This document shows positions 1 to 7,552 of a DNA stretch of 11,109 nucleotides, piece after piece. Within the stretch, counting starts at the first letter, position 1; the number at the start of each line of letters is the position of its first letter. The translations under genes and the position numbers were made by a program. Location of the stretch: the NCBI GenBank assembly GCA_023423605.1, contig JAFAFF010000329.1, forward strand, positions 1 through 11,109, written 5' to 3'. Source of the stretch: Pseudomonadota bacterium (GTDB lineage Bacteria > Pseudomonadota > Gammaproteobacteria > Xanthomonadales > Xanthomonadaceae). Under the pieces are notes generated by a model that was given only the letters and a program-made list of their open reading frames with translations, was not told where the DNA came from and did no database searches.

Positions 1-179
1 AGGCAGCTATTGCCGAAGGTAAGCTTGACGCTGTGGCCTTTGGCACCGCCTTCCTGGCTAACCCGGACCTGCCCGCACGCATCAGGGCCAAGGCACCGCT
101 GAACGCGCCTGACTCCAACACGTTCTACGCAGGTGGCGCCAAGGGCTATACAGACTATCCGACACTGCAGGTCGCGTAA
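1..179 (+). CDS. Old Yellow Enzyme-family alkene reductase, C-terminal fragment
   Basis: Open from the window edge (first full codon at base 3) to a TAA at 177-179, giving 58 residues. The peptide contains [17 protein letters not shown] and then [13 protein letters not shown], the FMN-phosphate-binding and C-terminal signature of NemA/XenB-type flavin reductases (family knowledge: NADPH-dependent reduction of activated C=C bonds and nitro compounds in the cytosol). It ends naturally, so the rest of the gene probably lies left of the window. The next 95 bases are a 3' flank before an IS3 remnant. Whether the gene is intact, and whether it is nemA or a paralogue, cannot be told from the C-terminus. 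Confidence 0.85.
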   Translation, partial: AAIAEGKLDAVAFGTAFLANPDLPARIRAKAPLNAPDSNTFYAGGAKGYTDYPTLQVA

Positions 180-313
180 ATCACCGCCCCAGAAGATCGA
201 AGAAATGAGCCACTTTATACCCAATGCTCTGCCCTTCGATCTTGCGAAGCTGTGAATCGATGGCATCTACCGAGTGAACCGCACCGGGTTTCGTGGAGGC
301 AGTGTGGTTTAAG

Positions 314-1251
<938 letters not shown>

Positions 1252-1259
1252 CGCGATTC

Positions 1260-1300
1260 GGGCATTGATCGCCACCGTCGTGTGGCGACGATCAATGCCC
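1260..1300. repeat. Long stem-loop made of two inverted motif copies
   Basis: GGGCATTGATCG (1260-1271) pairs perfectly with CGATCAATGCCC (1289-1300), and CCAC/GTGG can extend the pairing inside the loop. Each arm belongs to a longer motif of the form TTCG..GGGCATTGATCG.CGCCAC, present once per strand with small indels. It lies 3' of the UvrA2 gene (stop at 1332), but the minus strand has no T-run after it, so it is a poor intrinsic terminator. It resembles a pair of transposon ends facing each other; an IS21-type end is a guess from memory. Confidence 0.5.
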
Positions 1301-1331
1301 CGCGAAAATTGGCAACATTTGGCGAACTGAG

Positions 1332-3983
1332 CTACTCGGCCCGCGCCAACTCCTGTGCAAGGAACGGAGCGGTTCTGCTGCCAGACGTTCGGGCCACCTG
1401 CTGAGGGGAGCCCGCCACCACGATGCTGCCGCCGGCAGCGCCTGCGCCAGGCCCCACGTCGATCACCCAATCGGCCTGGGCCACCGCGCGCATATCGTGT
1501 TCGATCATCACTACGGTATTGCCGGCATCGACCAGGCGCTGCAACTGCACCAGCAGCCGGTCGGCGTCCGACGCATGCAGCCCGGTAGTCGGCTCGTCGA
1601 GCACGTACAGGCTTCGGCCGCGCTGGCTGCGCTGAAGCTCGGTCGCCAGCTTGATACGCTGCGCCTCGCCACCGGAGAGCTCTGTGGCCGGTTGCCCCAG
1701 GCGCAGGTAGCCCAGTCCGATATCGCGCAGCAGTTGCAGTGGCCTTGTCACAGCGTCTTCACCCGCGAAGAATTCGCTGGCTTCGTCCACGGTCATCTGC
1801 AGCACCTCGGCGATGTTGCGCCCGTTCCATTGCACCTTCAGCGTGGCCTCGTTGTAGCGTGCGCCATGGCACGTCGGGCACGGCGCGTACACGCTGGGCA
1901 TAAACAGCAGTTCCACGCTGACGAAGCCCTCGCCCTCGCAGGTCTCGCAGCGCCCCTTGACGACGTTGAACGAGAACCGCCCGGCATCGTAGCGGCGGCG
2001 TCGCGCATCGGGCGTGGCAGCGAACAGCTTGCGCACATGGTCGAACAGGCCCGTGTAGGTGGCCAGGTTCGACCGCGGCGTGCGCCCGATCGGTTTCTGG
2101 TCCACCTGCACCAGACGCTGTACGGCGTCCACGTCGCCCGCCAGATGGCCGCCGGTCGCTTCGATCACTGCCGGCCCTTCGCTGGTGGCGCTTTCGGCTA
2201 CATCGTCTTCCGGCTCGTGGCCCAGGTGCAGCAGCACCAGCTCCGGCAGGGCCTGCGCGACGAGGCTGGACTTGCCCGAGCCGGAGATGCCGGTGACGGC
2301 CGTCAGCACGCCCAGCGGAATGCGCGCATTCACGCCATGCAGGTTGTGGCGGTGAATGTCTTGCAGCTCCAGCCAGCCGGTCGCTTCGCGTGCCCGGCTT
2401 CCCGGCGCGGGGATCTCATCGAACAGGTAGCGTGCAGTACGCGATTCGGCAATCTTGCGCAGGCCATCCGGCTCGCCGCTGTAGAGCACGCGGCCGCCAC
2501 GCTCCCCAGCATCCGGCCCGACATCCACGAGCCATTGCGCGCGGCGCATCAGGTCCAAGTCGTGCTCCACCACGAACACCGAGTTGCCGGCGTCGCGCAG
2601 CCGGTCGAGTGCGTCGTACAGGGCCTGGCTATCGGAGGGGTGCAGGCCCGCGGAGGGCTCGTCGAGCACGTACACGACACCGAACAGCAGGGAACTCAAT
2701 TGCGTGGCCAGCCGCAGGCGCTGCAACTCGCCGGCCGAAAGCGTCGGCGTGGCCCGGTCCAGCGTCAAGTAGCCCAGGCCCAGCCCACGCAGTTGGCGCA
2801 GGCGTGCCATCACGCCACCGGCCAGGCGCTGCGCGGCGAGGCGCTTTTCTTCCGATAGCGCCGAGGTGCGGCGCACGTCGGGCGATACCGCATGGACGGC
2901 GCGACCGGAGGCCGCGCGTTCGGCACGGTCGCGTCGGGTCGCTTCCTTGTCCGTAGCCGCCCCCGCTGCATGGGCGCGGAAATCGCCCTGGGCGATGGGT
3001 TCGAGCAAGGCCGCCAACTGGTCCAGCGGCATCTGCATGAACGCGCCGATGTCCACGCCGGCGAAGGTGACCGACAGCGCCTCGGACTTGAGCCGCTTGC
3101 CGTGGCAGGTGGGGCACGGTTTGCCCTCCATGAACCGGGACACGCGCTTTCTCATCAGCGCGCTCTGGGTGTTGGCAAAGGTGTGCAGCACATACCGCCG
3201 GGCGCCGGTGAAGGTGCCCATGTAGCTCGGCTCCATCTTGCGCTTGAGCGCGGCGCGGGTTTCGGCGGGCGTGAAGCCGGCGTACACCGGCACCGTCGGT
3301 GTTTCCTCGGTGAACAGAATCCAGTCGCGATCCTTCTTCGGCAGGTCCTTCCACGGTCGGTCAACGTCGTAGCCCATGCTGACCAGGATGTCGCGCAGGT
3401 TCTGGCCTTGCCAGGCGGGGGGCCAGGAGGCGATCGCCCGCTCGCGGATGCTCAGGGAGGGATTGGGCACCATGATGGCCTCAGTCACCTCGTACACATG
3501 GCCCAGGCCGTGGCAGGTCGGGCACGCTCCCTGCGGCGTGTTGGGCGAAAAATCCTCGGCGTACAGCATCGGCTGGTTGGCTGGGTAGGCGCCGGCGCGC
3601 GAATACATCATCCGCACCAGGCTGGACAAGGTGGTCACACTGCCCACAGAGGAACGCGCGTTGCTGGAGCCCCGCTGCTGTTGCAGCGCCACCGCCGGCG
3701 GCAGGCCGTCGATCGCATCGACGTCCGGCACGCCGGCCTGGTCGATCAGTCGCCGCGCATAGGGGGCCACCGACTCGAAGTAGCGCCGCTGGGCCTCCGC
3801 ATAGATGGTGCCAAAGGCCAGCGAGGACTTCCCGGAGCCGGAGACACCCGAGAACACCACCAGCGCGTTACGCGGGATGGAGACGTCCACCTCCTTGAGG
3901 TTGTTCTCGCGCGCGCCACGCACCTGCACGAGGCCGCTGGCCGCAGCGGTACAAGAGGATTCACCGAAAGAATTGTTTGGCAT
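1332..3983 (-). CDS. uvrA2: UvrA2-class excinuclease-like ABC ATPase
   Basis: Encodes 883 residues from the ATG at 3983. UvrA proteins are dimeric DNA-damage-sensing ATPases with two ABC modules. Seen here: Walker A GVSGSGKSS (46-54) and GISGSGKSS (565-573); signatures LSAGE (415-419) and LSGGE (769-773); Walker B LDEPSAGLH (440-448) and LDEPTTGLH (795-803); and CxxC pairs at 154/157, 290/293, 679/682 and 702/705, the last two forming the essential zinc module. After YSRAGAYP (about 128-134) the chain goes straight to CPTCHGLG, so the UvrB-binding domain of canonical UvrA is absent; this defines class 2 (UvrA2/DrrC-like), linked in the literature to drug or damage tolerance. The frame is open upstream to 4172, but that stretch lies inside nhaA. 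The chosen ATG has AGGA 7 bases upstream and matches the shared start module seen at nhaA. It lies 25 bp after the nhaA stop, so co-transcription is likely. Confidence 0.92.
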   Translation of the reverse strand: MPNNSFGESSCTAAASGLVQVRGARENNLKEVDVSIPRNALVVFSGVSGSGKSSLAFGTIYAEAQRRYFESVAPYARRLIDQAGVPDVDAIDGLPPAVALQQQRGSSNARSSVGSVTTLSSLVRMMYSRAGAYPANQPMLYAEDFSPNTPQGACPTCHGLGHVYEVTEAIMVPNPSLSIRERAIASWPPAWQGQNLRDILVSMGYDVDRPWKDLPKKDRDWILFTEETPTVPVYAGFTPAETRAALKRKMEPSYMGTFTGARRYVLHTFANTQSALMRKRVSRFMEGKPCPTCHGKRLKSEALSVTFAGVDIGAFMQMPLDQLAALLEPIAQGDFRAHAAGAATDKEATRRDRAERAASGRAVHAVSPDVRRTSALSEEKRLAAQRLAGGVMARLRQLRGLGLGYLTLDRATPTLSAGELQRLRLATQLSSLLFGVVYVLDEPSAGLHPSDSQALYDALDRLRDAGNSVFVVEHDLDLMRRAQWLVDVGPDAGERGGRVLYSGEPDGLRKIAESRTARYLFDEIPAPGSRAREATGWLELQDIHRHNLHGVNARIPLGVLTAVTGISGSGKSSLVAQALPELVLLHLGHEPEDDVAESATSEGPAVIEATGGHLAGDVDAVQRLVQVDQKPIGRTPRSNLATYTGLFDHVRKLFAATPDARRRRYDAGRFSFNVVKGRCETCEGEGFVSVELLFMPSVYAPCPTCHGARYNEATLKVQWNGRNIAEVLQMTVDEASEFFAGEDAVTRPLQLLRDIGLGYLRLGQPATELSGGEAQRIKLATELQRSQRGRSLYVLDEPTTGLHASDADRLLVQLQRLVDAGNTVVMIEHDMRAVAQADWVIDVGPGAGAAGGSIVVAGSPQQVARTSGSRTAPFLAQELARAE

Positions 3984-4003
3984 GTTCTTATCCTGTAGTT
4001 CGT
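3955..4003 (-). repeat. Start-module repeat copy A (uvrA2)
   Basis: This 49-bp block matches 5846-5894 in the same orientation with 4 mismatches, about 92% identity. Read on the minus strand it holds the leader ACGAACTACAGGATAAGAAC, then ATGCCA and codons up to GGTGAATCCTC. It therefore includes the AGGA ribosome binding site, the start codon and about ten codons (MPNNSFGESS) of uvrA2. The 20 bases upstream of the ATG are identical between the copies, and all mismatches lie in the coding part. Confidence 0.9.
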
Positions 4004-4008
4004 CCCGC

Positions 4009-5874
4009 TCAGGACGGGAGTTCCTGAGTTCGGGTGCCGCGGCGGCTGGCTTCGAGCGCTGCGGTGAGAGTGCGGGCGTCGTAGCTGCCGCGCAGGCGGC
4101 GACCCTCGACGAAGAACGTCGGCGTGACATGCGCACCGCTGGCGACCGCACTGGCGAGGTCGCGCTCGACACGCTCGATCACCGCAGGGCTGTCGAGATC
4201 CGCGATGAACCGATCGACGTCGAGCCCAAGCTCTACGGCGTAGCCGATCAGATCCTCGCGCTCCAGCGCGTGCTGACGGGTGAACACCAAGTCCAGCCAC
4301 GGCCAGAACATCCCCTGATTCGATGCCGCCTCGGACGCACGCGCGGCGATCGGCCCATGCGGGTGGTGCGGCAACTGGCGCACCACATACCGCAGGTCGT
4401 CCCCGAAGTGGGCGCGCAGATCCTCCCAAGAACCGGTAGCGTGCGCACAGTACGCGCACTCGAAGTCCACGTACTCCACCAGCGTGAGCTGCGCGTCCTC
4501 TGGCCCGCGAATGTGATCGACCTCGGGATCGACCGGCGGCTCAAGCAACATCGGCAGATCGGCGGTCTCCTCACCCCACCTGCGAGCGGCAACCTTGAAG
4601 ATGAGCCGCCCGAGCAACGTGGCGAGCATCATCGACACGAGCACGCCGACCGTCGCCCGGCGGCCCAGGTCGGAGGTCGTGCCGAACGCGAGCCCGATGA
4701 TGAGCAGCGACACGGTGAACCCGATTCCGGACAGTGCCGCACCACCGAACACGCTCCCCATTCCGACACCCGCCGGCAGGCGCCCCAGGCCGAGGCGGAC
4801 CGCGGCGAGTGTGATGAGCCCGATGCCCAGGAGCTTGCCGAGCACCAGCCCCGCGATGACGCCCCAGGTCACGGGCGAGCCGAAGGCCTCAGCGAGCAGC
4901 CCACCACGCAGGTCCACCCCGGCGTTCGCCAAGGCGAACACCGGCACGATCAGCAGCGCTGTCGGCAGCCGCAGGAACTCGTGCAGCCGCTCGTTCACCG
5001 AGATACCCTGGGACAGCCCGCAGTCCACTGCGCGAGCCGATGCGGCACTTGGAGACTGCCAGAAGTCACGGAACAACTGTCTTGCCGCGACGACCTTGTG
5101 ACGTTGCGTTGCGTAGGCGGGGATCAGCAGCCCCGCGGCCATCCCGGCGAGGGAGGCATGGATGCCGGAGTACACGGTCGCGAGCCACAGCACGATCACG
5201 ATCAGCACATAGGGCGTTGCCCGCCACTGGCGGTTGCGCCCTAGCAACCAAAACCCGACGAGACTGGCGAGGGCGATCAGCAACGGGACGACCCGGATCT
5301 CCTCGCTATAGACGATGCCGATGATAGACACGGCGAGGAAGTCATCGACCACGGTCAGGGTGAGCAAGAACACGCGCAACTGACCGGATAGCCGCGGGCC
5401 GACGATCGCCAGGGTGCCCAGCATGAACGCCGTATCGGTACCGACCACCGCCCCCCACCCGTGCAGGCCCTCACTTCCGGCCAGCCCCACGATCAGGACA
5501 TACACCAGCGCGGGAAGCACGACACCCGCGACCCCCGCGATCAGAGCGAGACGGGCACGGCTGCGGTCCCTGAGCGACCCGTGGGCGAATTCCTGACGCA
5601 CCTCCAGGCCGATCAGGAAGAAGAAGACGACCATCAGGCCGTCGTTGACCCAGTGATGCAGATCCATGTGCAGGCCCAGCGGCCCGAAGTCAAACCCGAC
5701 GTCCAGGTGCCACAACTCGAAATAGGCATCGGATAGCGGCGAGTTCGCCCACGCCAGCGCCACGACCGTGACGATCACCAGCAGCACCGCAGCACCAGAC
5801 TCCGTGTGCAGATAGCGGGCAACTCGTCTTCGTCGGATACTCGCCGAGGATTCACCGAGAGAAGCGTCTGGCAT
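4009..5874 (-). CDS. nhaA: NhaA-type Na+/H+ antiporter with C-terminal DsbA/thioredoxin-like domain
   Basis: Encodes 621 residues, against roughly 390 for a plain NhaA. Residues about 20-435 form the membrane antiporter, which exchanges cytosolic Na+ (or Li+) for protons. Residues matching the E. coli pump are visible: Asp147 in GTDTAF, the Asp177-Asp178 pair in TVVDDF, and Lys347 in VLGKLLGI. Residues about 450-610 form a thioredoxin fold of the DsbA/Thioredoxin_4 type, with CAYC at 473-476 and the cis-Pro loop VTPTFF at 583-588. The E. coli NhaA C-terminus is cytosolic, so this domain would be too; a redox role is inference. The same fusion is, from memory, common in actinobacteria, which suggests transfer. 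The start is ATG at 5874 with AGGA 7 bases upstream, 4 bases after the preceding ORF's TAA. The stop is TGA, followed 25 bp later by uvrA2. Confidence 0.92.
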   Translation of the reverse strand: MPDASLGESSASIRRRRVARYLHTESGAAVLLVIVTVVALAWANSPLSDAYFELWHLDVGFDFGPLGLHMDLHHWVNDGLMVVFFFLIGLEVRQEFAHGSLRDRSRARLALIAGVAGVVLPALVYVLIVGLAGSEGLHGWGAVVGTDTAFMLGTLAIVGPRLSGQLRVFLLTLTVVDDFLAVSIIGIVYSEEIRVVPLLIALASLVGFWLLGRNRQWRATPYVLIVIVLWLATVYSGIHASLAGMAAGLLIPAYATQRHKVVAARQLFRDFWQSPSAASARAVDCGLSQGISVNERLHEFLRLPTALLIVPVFALANAGVDLRGGLLAEAFGSPVTWGVIAGLVLGKLLGIGLITLAAVRLGLGRLPAGVGMGSVFGGAALSGIGFTVSLLIIGLAFGTTSDLGRRATVGVLVSMMLATLLGRLIFKVAARRWGEETADLPMLLEPPVDPEVDHIRGPEDAQLTLVEYVDFECAYCAHATGSWEDLRAHFGDDLRYVVRQLPHHPHGPIAARASEAASNQGMFWPWLDLVFTRQHALEREDLIGYAVELGLDVDRFIADLDSPAVIERVERDLASAVASGAHVTPTFFVEGRRLRGSYDARTLTAALEASRRGTRTQELPS

Positions 5875-5894
5875 GTTCTTATCCTGTAGTTCGT
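5846..5894 (-). repeat. Start-module repeat copy B (nhaA)
   Basis: Partner of the block at 3955-4003, lying 1891 bp away in direct orientation. It covers the 3' end and TAA stop of the chimeric integrase ORF (GGA TAA), the AGGA ribosome binding site, and the ATG plus about ten codons (MPDASLGESS) of nhaA. Outside the block the flanking sequences are unrelated. The direct repeats bracket the nhaA unit, so recombination between them would delete nhaA and join the upstream leader to uvrA2. Confidence 0.9.
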
Positions 5895-7036
5895 GAGGTA
5901 GCGATGGGCCGATTTCGGGGGGGATGTCGGTAAAGCGTCCGGGCTTGGCGGCGTCGCGTCATCGAGCGAGCGCAGCCAAGTAAGCCTTTCTCCCAGCCTT
6001 CGCTCGACGCCCCTGTCCGTTGGCTGGTACCAGCCCGACCGCGCCACGCCCTGCCATCGCCATCGGCAAAGCCCTTTAGCAGGTCCAGCGCGTCCGCGTC
6101 CAACGTGACGCCCTTGAGATGCGGCAGTGCGCGTTCGTAGAGCTGGTTCAGTTCGTCGCTGCACAGCGGTTCGAGGGTATAGACCTGCGCGCGCGAGAGC
6201 AGTGCGGAATTGACCGCCAACCCCGGATGCTCGGTCGTCCCCCCCACCAGGGTCAGGAGCCCCGACTCGACATGCGGCAGCAGGGCATCCTGCTGCGCCT
6301 TGTTGAAGCGATGGATCTCATTGACGAAAAGCACCGTCGATCGACCATGGTTGTCCAGTTCGGCCTGGGCCTCGTCGATGGCTTGCCGGATGTCCTTCAC
6401 CCCGGCCAGCACGGCCGAGATGGCGATGAATCGGCTGTCGGTCGCACTGGCGGCCAGGCGCCCTAGGGTGGTCTTGCCCACGCTTGGCGGCCCCCAGAGG
6501 ATGAACGAGTGCAACTTGCCCGCCTCGAACGCGAGACGCAGCGGCTTCGCGTCCGCCGGCTTGTGGGCCATCTTCTTCATCGCTGCGGCAATGTCCGGGC
6601 GCTTGACGTCTTGCACCTTCATGCGGCCCAGCAGCGGGATGACGTTGTTGTTGATGGTTTTCCAGTAGCCTTTTTGCGTGCTGGGCTTGTTGCGTTGCTT
6701 GGAGTGATCCTCCATGAACTTCGTGCACAGTTCCTTGACCGTGGGGGCGGTGCGCGCCGCCGCCTTGTCGGCGGCCGGGTCACCACCCCGGCGCACGTGG
6801 GCCAGCCACTCCTGTGCCAGCGCGCGGGCCTGCTCGACGGTCAACTCCCCGAACAGGCCCAGGGAGGGCTTGCGCCGCTCCCCGCCGTTCGTGCGGTACT
6901 GGAGCATGAACACCCGCCTGCCCGCCGGGGTGATCTTGCACAGGAAGCCGGGCACCAGGGTGTCCCGCAGTTCGATGGCCTGCGCCTCGGGTTGCGCCGT
7001 CTCCACGGCGGTTCTGGTGAGTTTGATTTTTGCCAC
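5879..7036 (-). pseudogene. Truncated P4-type integrase fused in frame to a RarA fragment
   Basis: One uninterrupted 385-codon frame built from pieces. The start is GTG at 7036 with a strong GAGGAG 5 bases upstream. Residues 1-90 are the DUF4102 arm-type DNA-binding domain (LRDTLVPGFLCKITPAGRR) and about 98-163 the SAM-like core-binding domain of a tyrosine integrase; the catalytic R..H-R-Y domain is absent. At about residue 164 (base 6547) it switches to RarA/MgsA sequence, with WGPPSVGKTT (Walker A, 181-190), VLFVNEIHRFNKAQQDALLPH (Walker B region) and NSALLSRAQVYTLEPL, until about residue 326 (base 6057). RarA's N-terminal part and its C-terminal half are missing. Walker B has Asn instead of Asp and sensor 1 reads TTEHPG instead of the usual TTENPS, which argues for decay. 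The last ~59 codons match nothing I know. A stable protein is possible, but neither parent activity should survive. Confidence 0.8.
6022..6035. repeat. 14-bp perfect palindrome near the RarA fragment boundary
   Basis: GGCTGGTACCAGCC is a perfect palindrome about 20 bases beyond the point where RarA similarity ends, in the unrecognised tail of the chimeric ORF. It may be the trace of a rearrangement or a chance site; no function is claimed. Confidence 0.4.
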
Positions 7037-7212
7037 GATGACTCCTCAAAGACCCGTTTTTCAGGGGCCACATGGGAGCCATGCGGTCACCTGTCGGGTA
7101 GGGTTTCAGAAAGCACCGGCATATGATGAACTCGCCTAAGTTATTGATAAACCTGCTGTATCTAGCTTCGGCGTAGTCCAGCGAAATGCGGTACTGATGT
7201 CATCGTGAAATG
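7037..7212. other. Intergenic boundary between the island and core genome
   Basis: This stretch of about 176 bases lies between the integrase start and the csp terminator. It has no ORF I believe in and no tRNA-like cloverleaf or T-loop. It is noticeably more A+T-rich at about 7120-7165 than its surroundings. Since P4-type integrase genes usually sit next to their attachment site, the left attachment site is expected here, but I cannot define its core without the partner site. Confidence 0.4.
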
Positions 7213-7238
7213 AAAAACCCCGCCGCAGCGGGGTTCTT
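7213..7238 (-). terminator. Intrinsic terminator of the cold-shock gene
   Basis: On the minus strand, AACCCCGC and GCGGGGTT form an 8-bp stem (7228-7235 with 7216-7223) around a TGCG loop, followed at once by a run of T (bases 7217-7213 on the plus strand are A). It starts 20 bases after the csp stop codon. This is a textbook Rho-independent terminator and also marks the last clearly core position before the island. Confidence 0.88.
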
Positions 7239-7257
7239 CAATACACGGTCGAATGGA

Positions 7258-7464
7258 TCACTCGGCCGGCGTGATGTTCGAGGCCTGGGCGCCCTTCGGC
7301 CCCTGGGTCAGGTCATAGCTGACGCGCTGACCTTCCTGCAGGCTGCGGAAGCCTTTGGAGTTGATGGCCGAGAAGTGCGCGAACACGTCGGCGCTGCCAT
7401 CCTCCGGCGAAATAAAACCAAATCCCTTGGCGTCGTTGAACCACTTGACGGTACCGTTCGGCAT
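7258..7464 (-). CDS. CspA-family cold-shock protein
   Basis: Encodes 68 residues, the normal length for a single cold-shock domain. It carries RNP1 KGFGFI (13-18) and RNP2 DVFAHF (26-31), preceded by GTVKWFN. Such proteins bind single-stranded RNA/DNA and melt mRNA structure in the cytosol. The frame is open farther upstream, but the ATG at 7464 gives the family N-terminus (MPNGTVKWF) and follows a promoter. AAAGG lies 13 bases upstream, a rather long spacing. Transcription alone is likely: its own promoter lies between it and mtnP, and a strong terminator follows. The name CspA, as against another paralogue, cannot be fixed. Confidence 0.95.
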   Translation of the reverse strand: MPNGTVKWFNDAKGFGFISPEDGSADVFAHFSAINSKGFRSLQEGQRVSYDLTQGPKGAQASNITPAE

Positions 7465-7497
7465 GGTGATGCGAGACCTTTGCAATGAATGGGTGGT

Positions 7498-7517
7498 GTG
7501 CGCAAAAACCTGCGCAC
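7498..7517 (-). promoter_or_regulatory. Hairpin at the 5' end of the csp leader
   Basis: GTGCGCA (7498-7504) pairs with TGCGCAC (7511-7517) around a 6-base loop, a perfect 7-bp stem. It begins about where transcription from the predicted csp promoter would start, so it would form the very 5' end of a leader of about 50 nt. Cold-shock mRNAs are known for structured leaders; a role in stability or temperature response is inference. It could also help end transcription from mtnP, but no T-run follows. Confidence 0.5.
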
Positions 7518-7523
7518 TGGCGG

Positions 7524-7552
7524 AGTATGCAAAGCTTGCCCGAGGATGACAA
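7524..7552 (-). promoter_or_regulatory. Sigma-70-like promoter of the cold-shock gene
   Basis: On the minus strand TTGTCA (7552-7547) and CATACT (7529-7524) are separated by exactly 17 bp. The -35 box abuts the mtnP stop codon (7553-7555). The predicted start lies near 7517, giving a leader of about 50 nt. Confidence 0.65.

Noticed and set aside
1260-1300. Intrinsic terminator for uvrA2
   Set aside because: The stem is strong but no T-run follows on the minus strand; kept only as an inverted repeat of unknown role.
1497-3998. Plus-strand frames of 453 and 368 codons opposite uvrA2
   Set aside because: Their composition (Ala/Arg/Gln/His-rich) is that of an antisense shadow, with no motifs, while the minus strand encodes both ABC modules.
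3984-4172. 63-codon N-terminal extension of UvrA2
   Set aside because: It lies inside nhaA in another frame, is Ser/Arg/Ala low-complexity, and the downstream ATG has a good AGGA site and the shared start module.
3805-5244. Long plus-strand frame of 479 codons opposite nhaA and the start of uvrA2
   Set aside because: It lies antisense to two genes with clear motifs and has low-complexity, Arg/His/Gln/Pro-rich sequence typical of the mirror frame of GC-rich genes; no domain is recognisable.
5895-6056. Integron attC site or separate gene in the tail of the chimeric ORF
   Set aside because: Only a 14-bp palindrome is visible; no paired core sites in attC arrangement and no recognisable protein.
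7037-7212. tRNA gene as integration target
   Set aside because: No GTTCGA-type T-loop, anticodon stem or CCA end is found on either strand.
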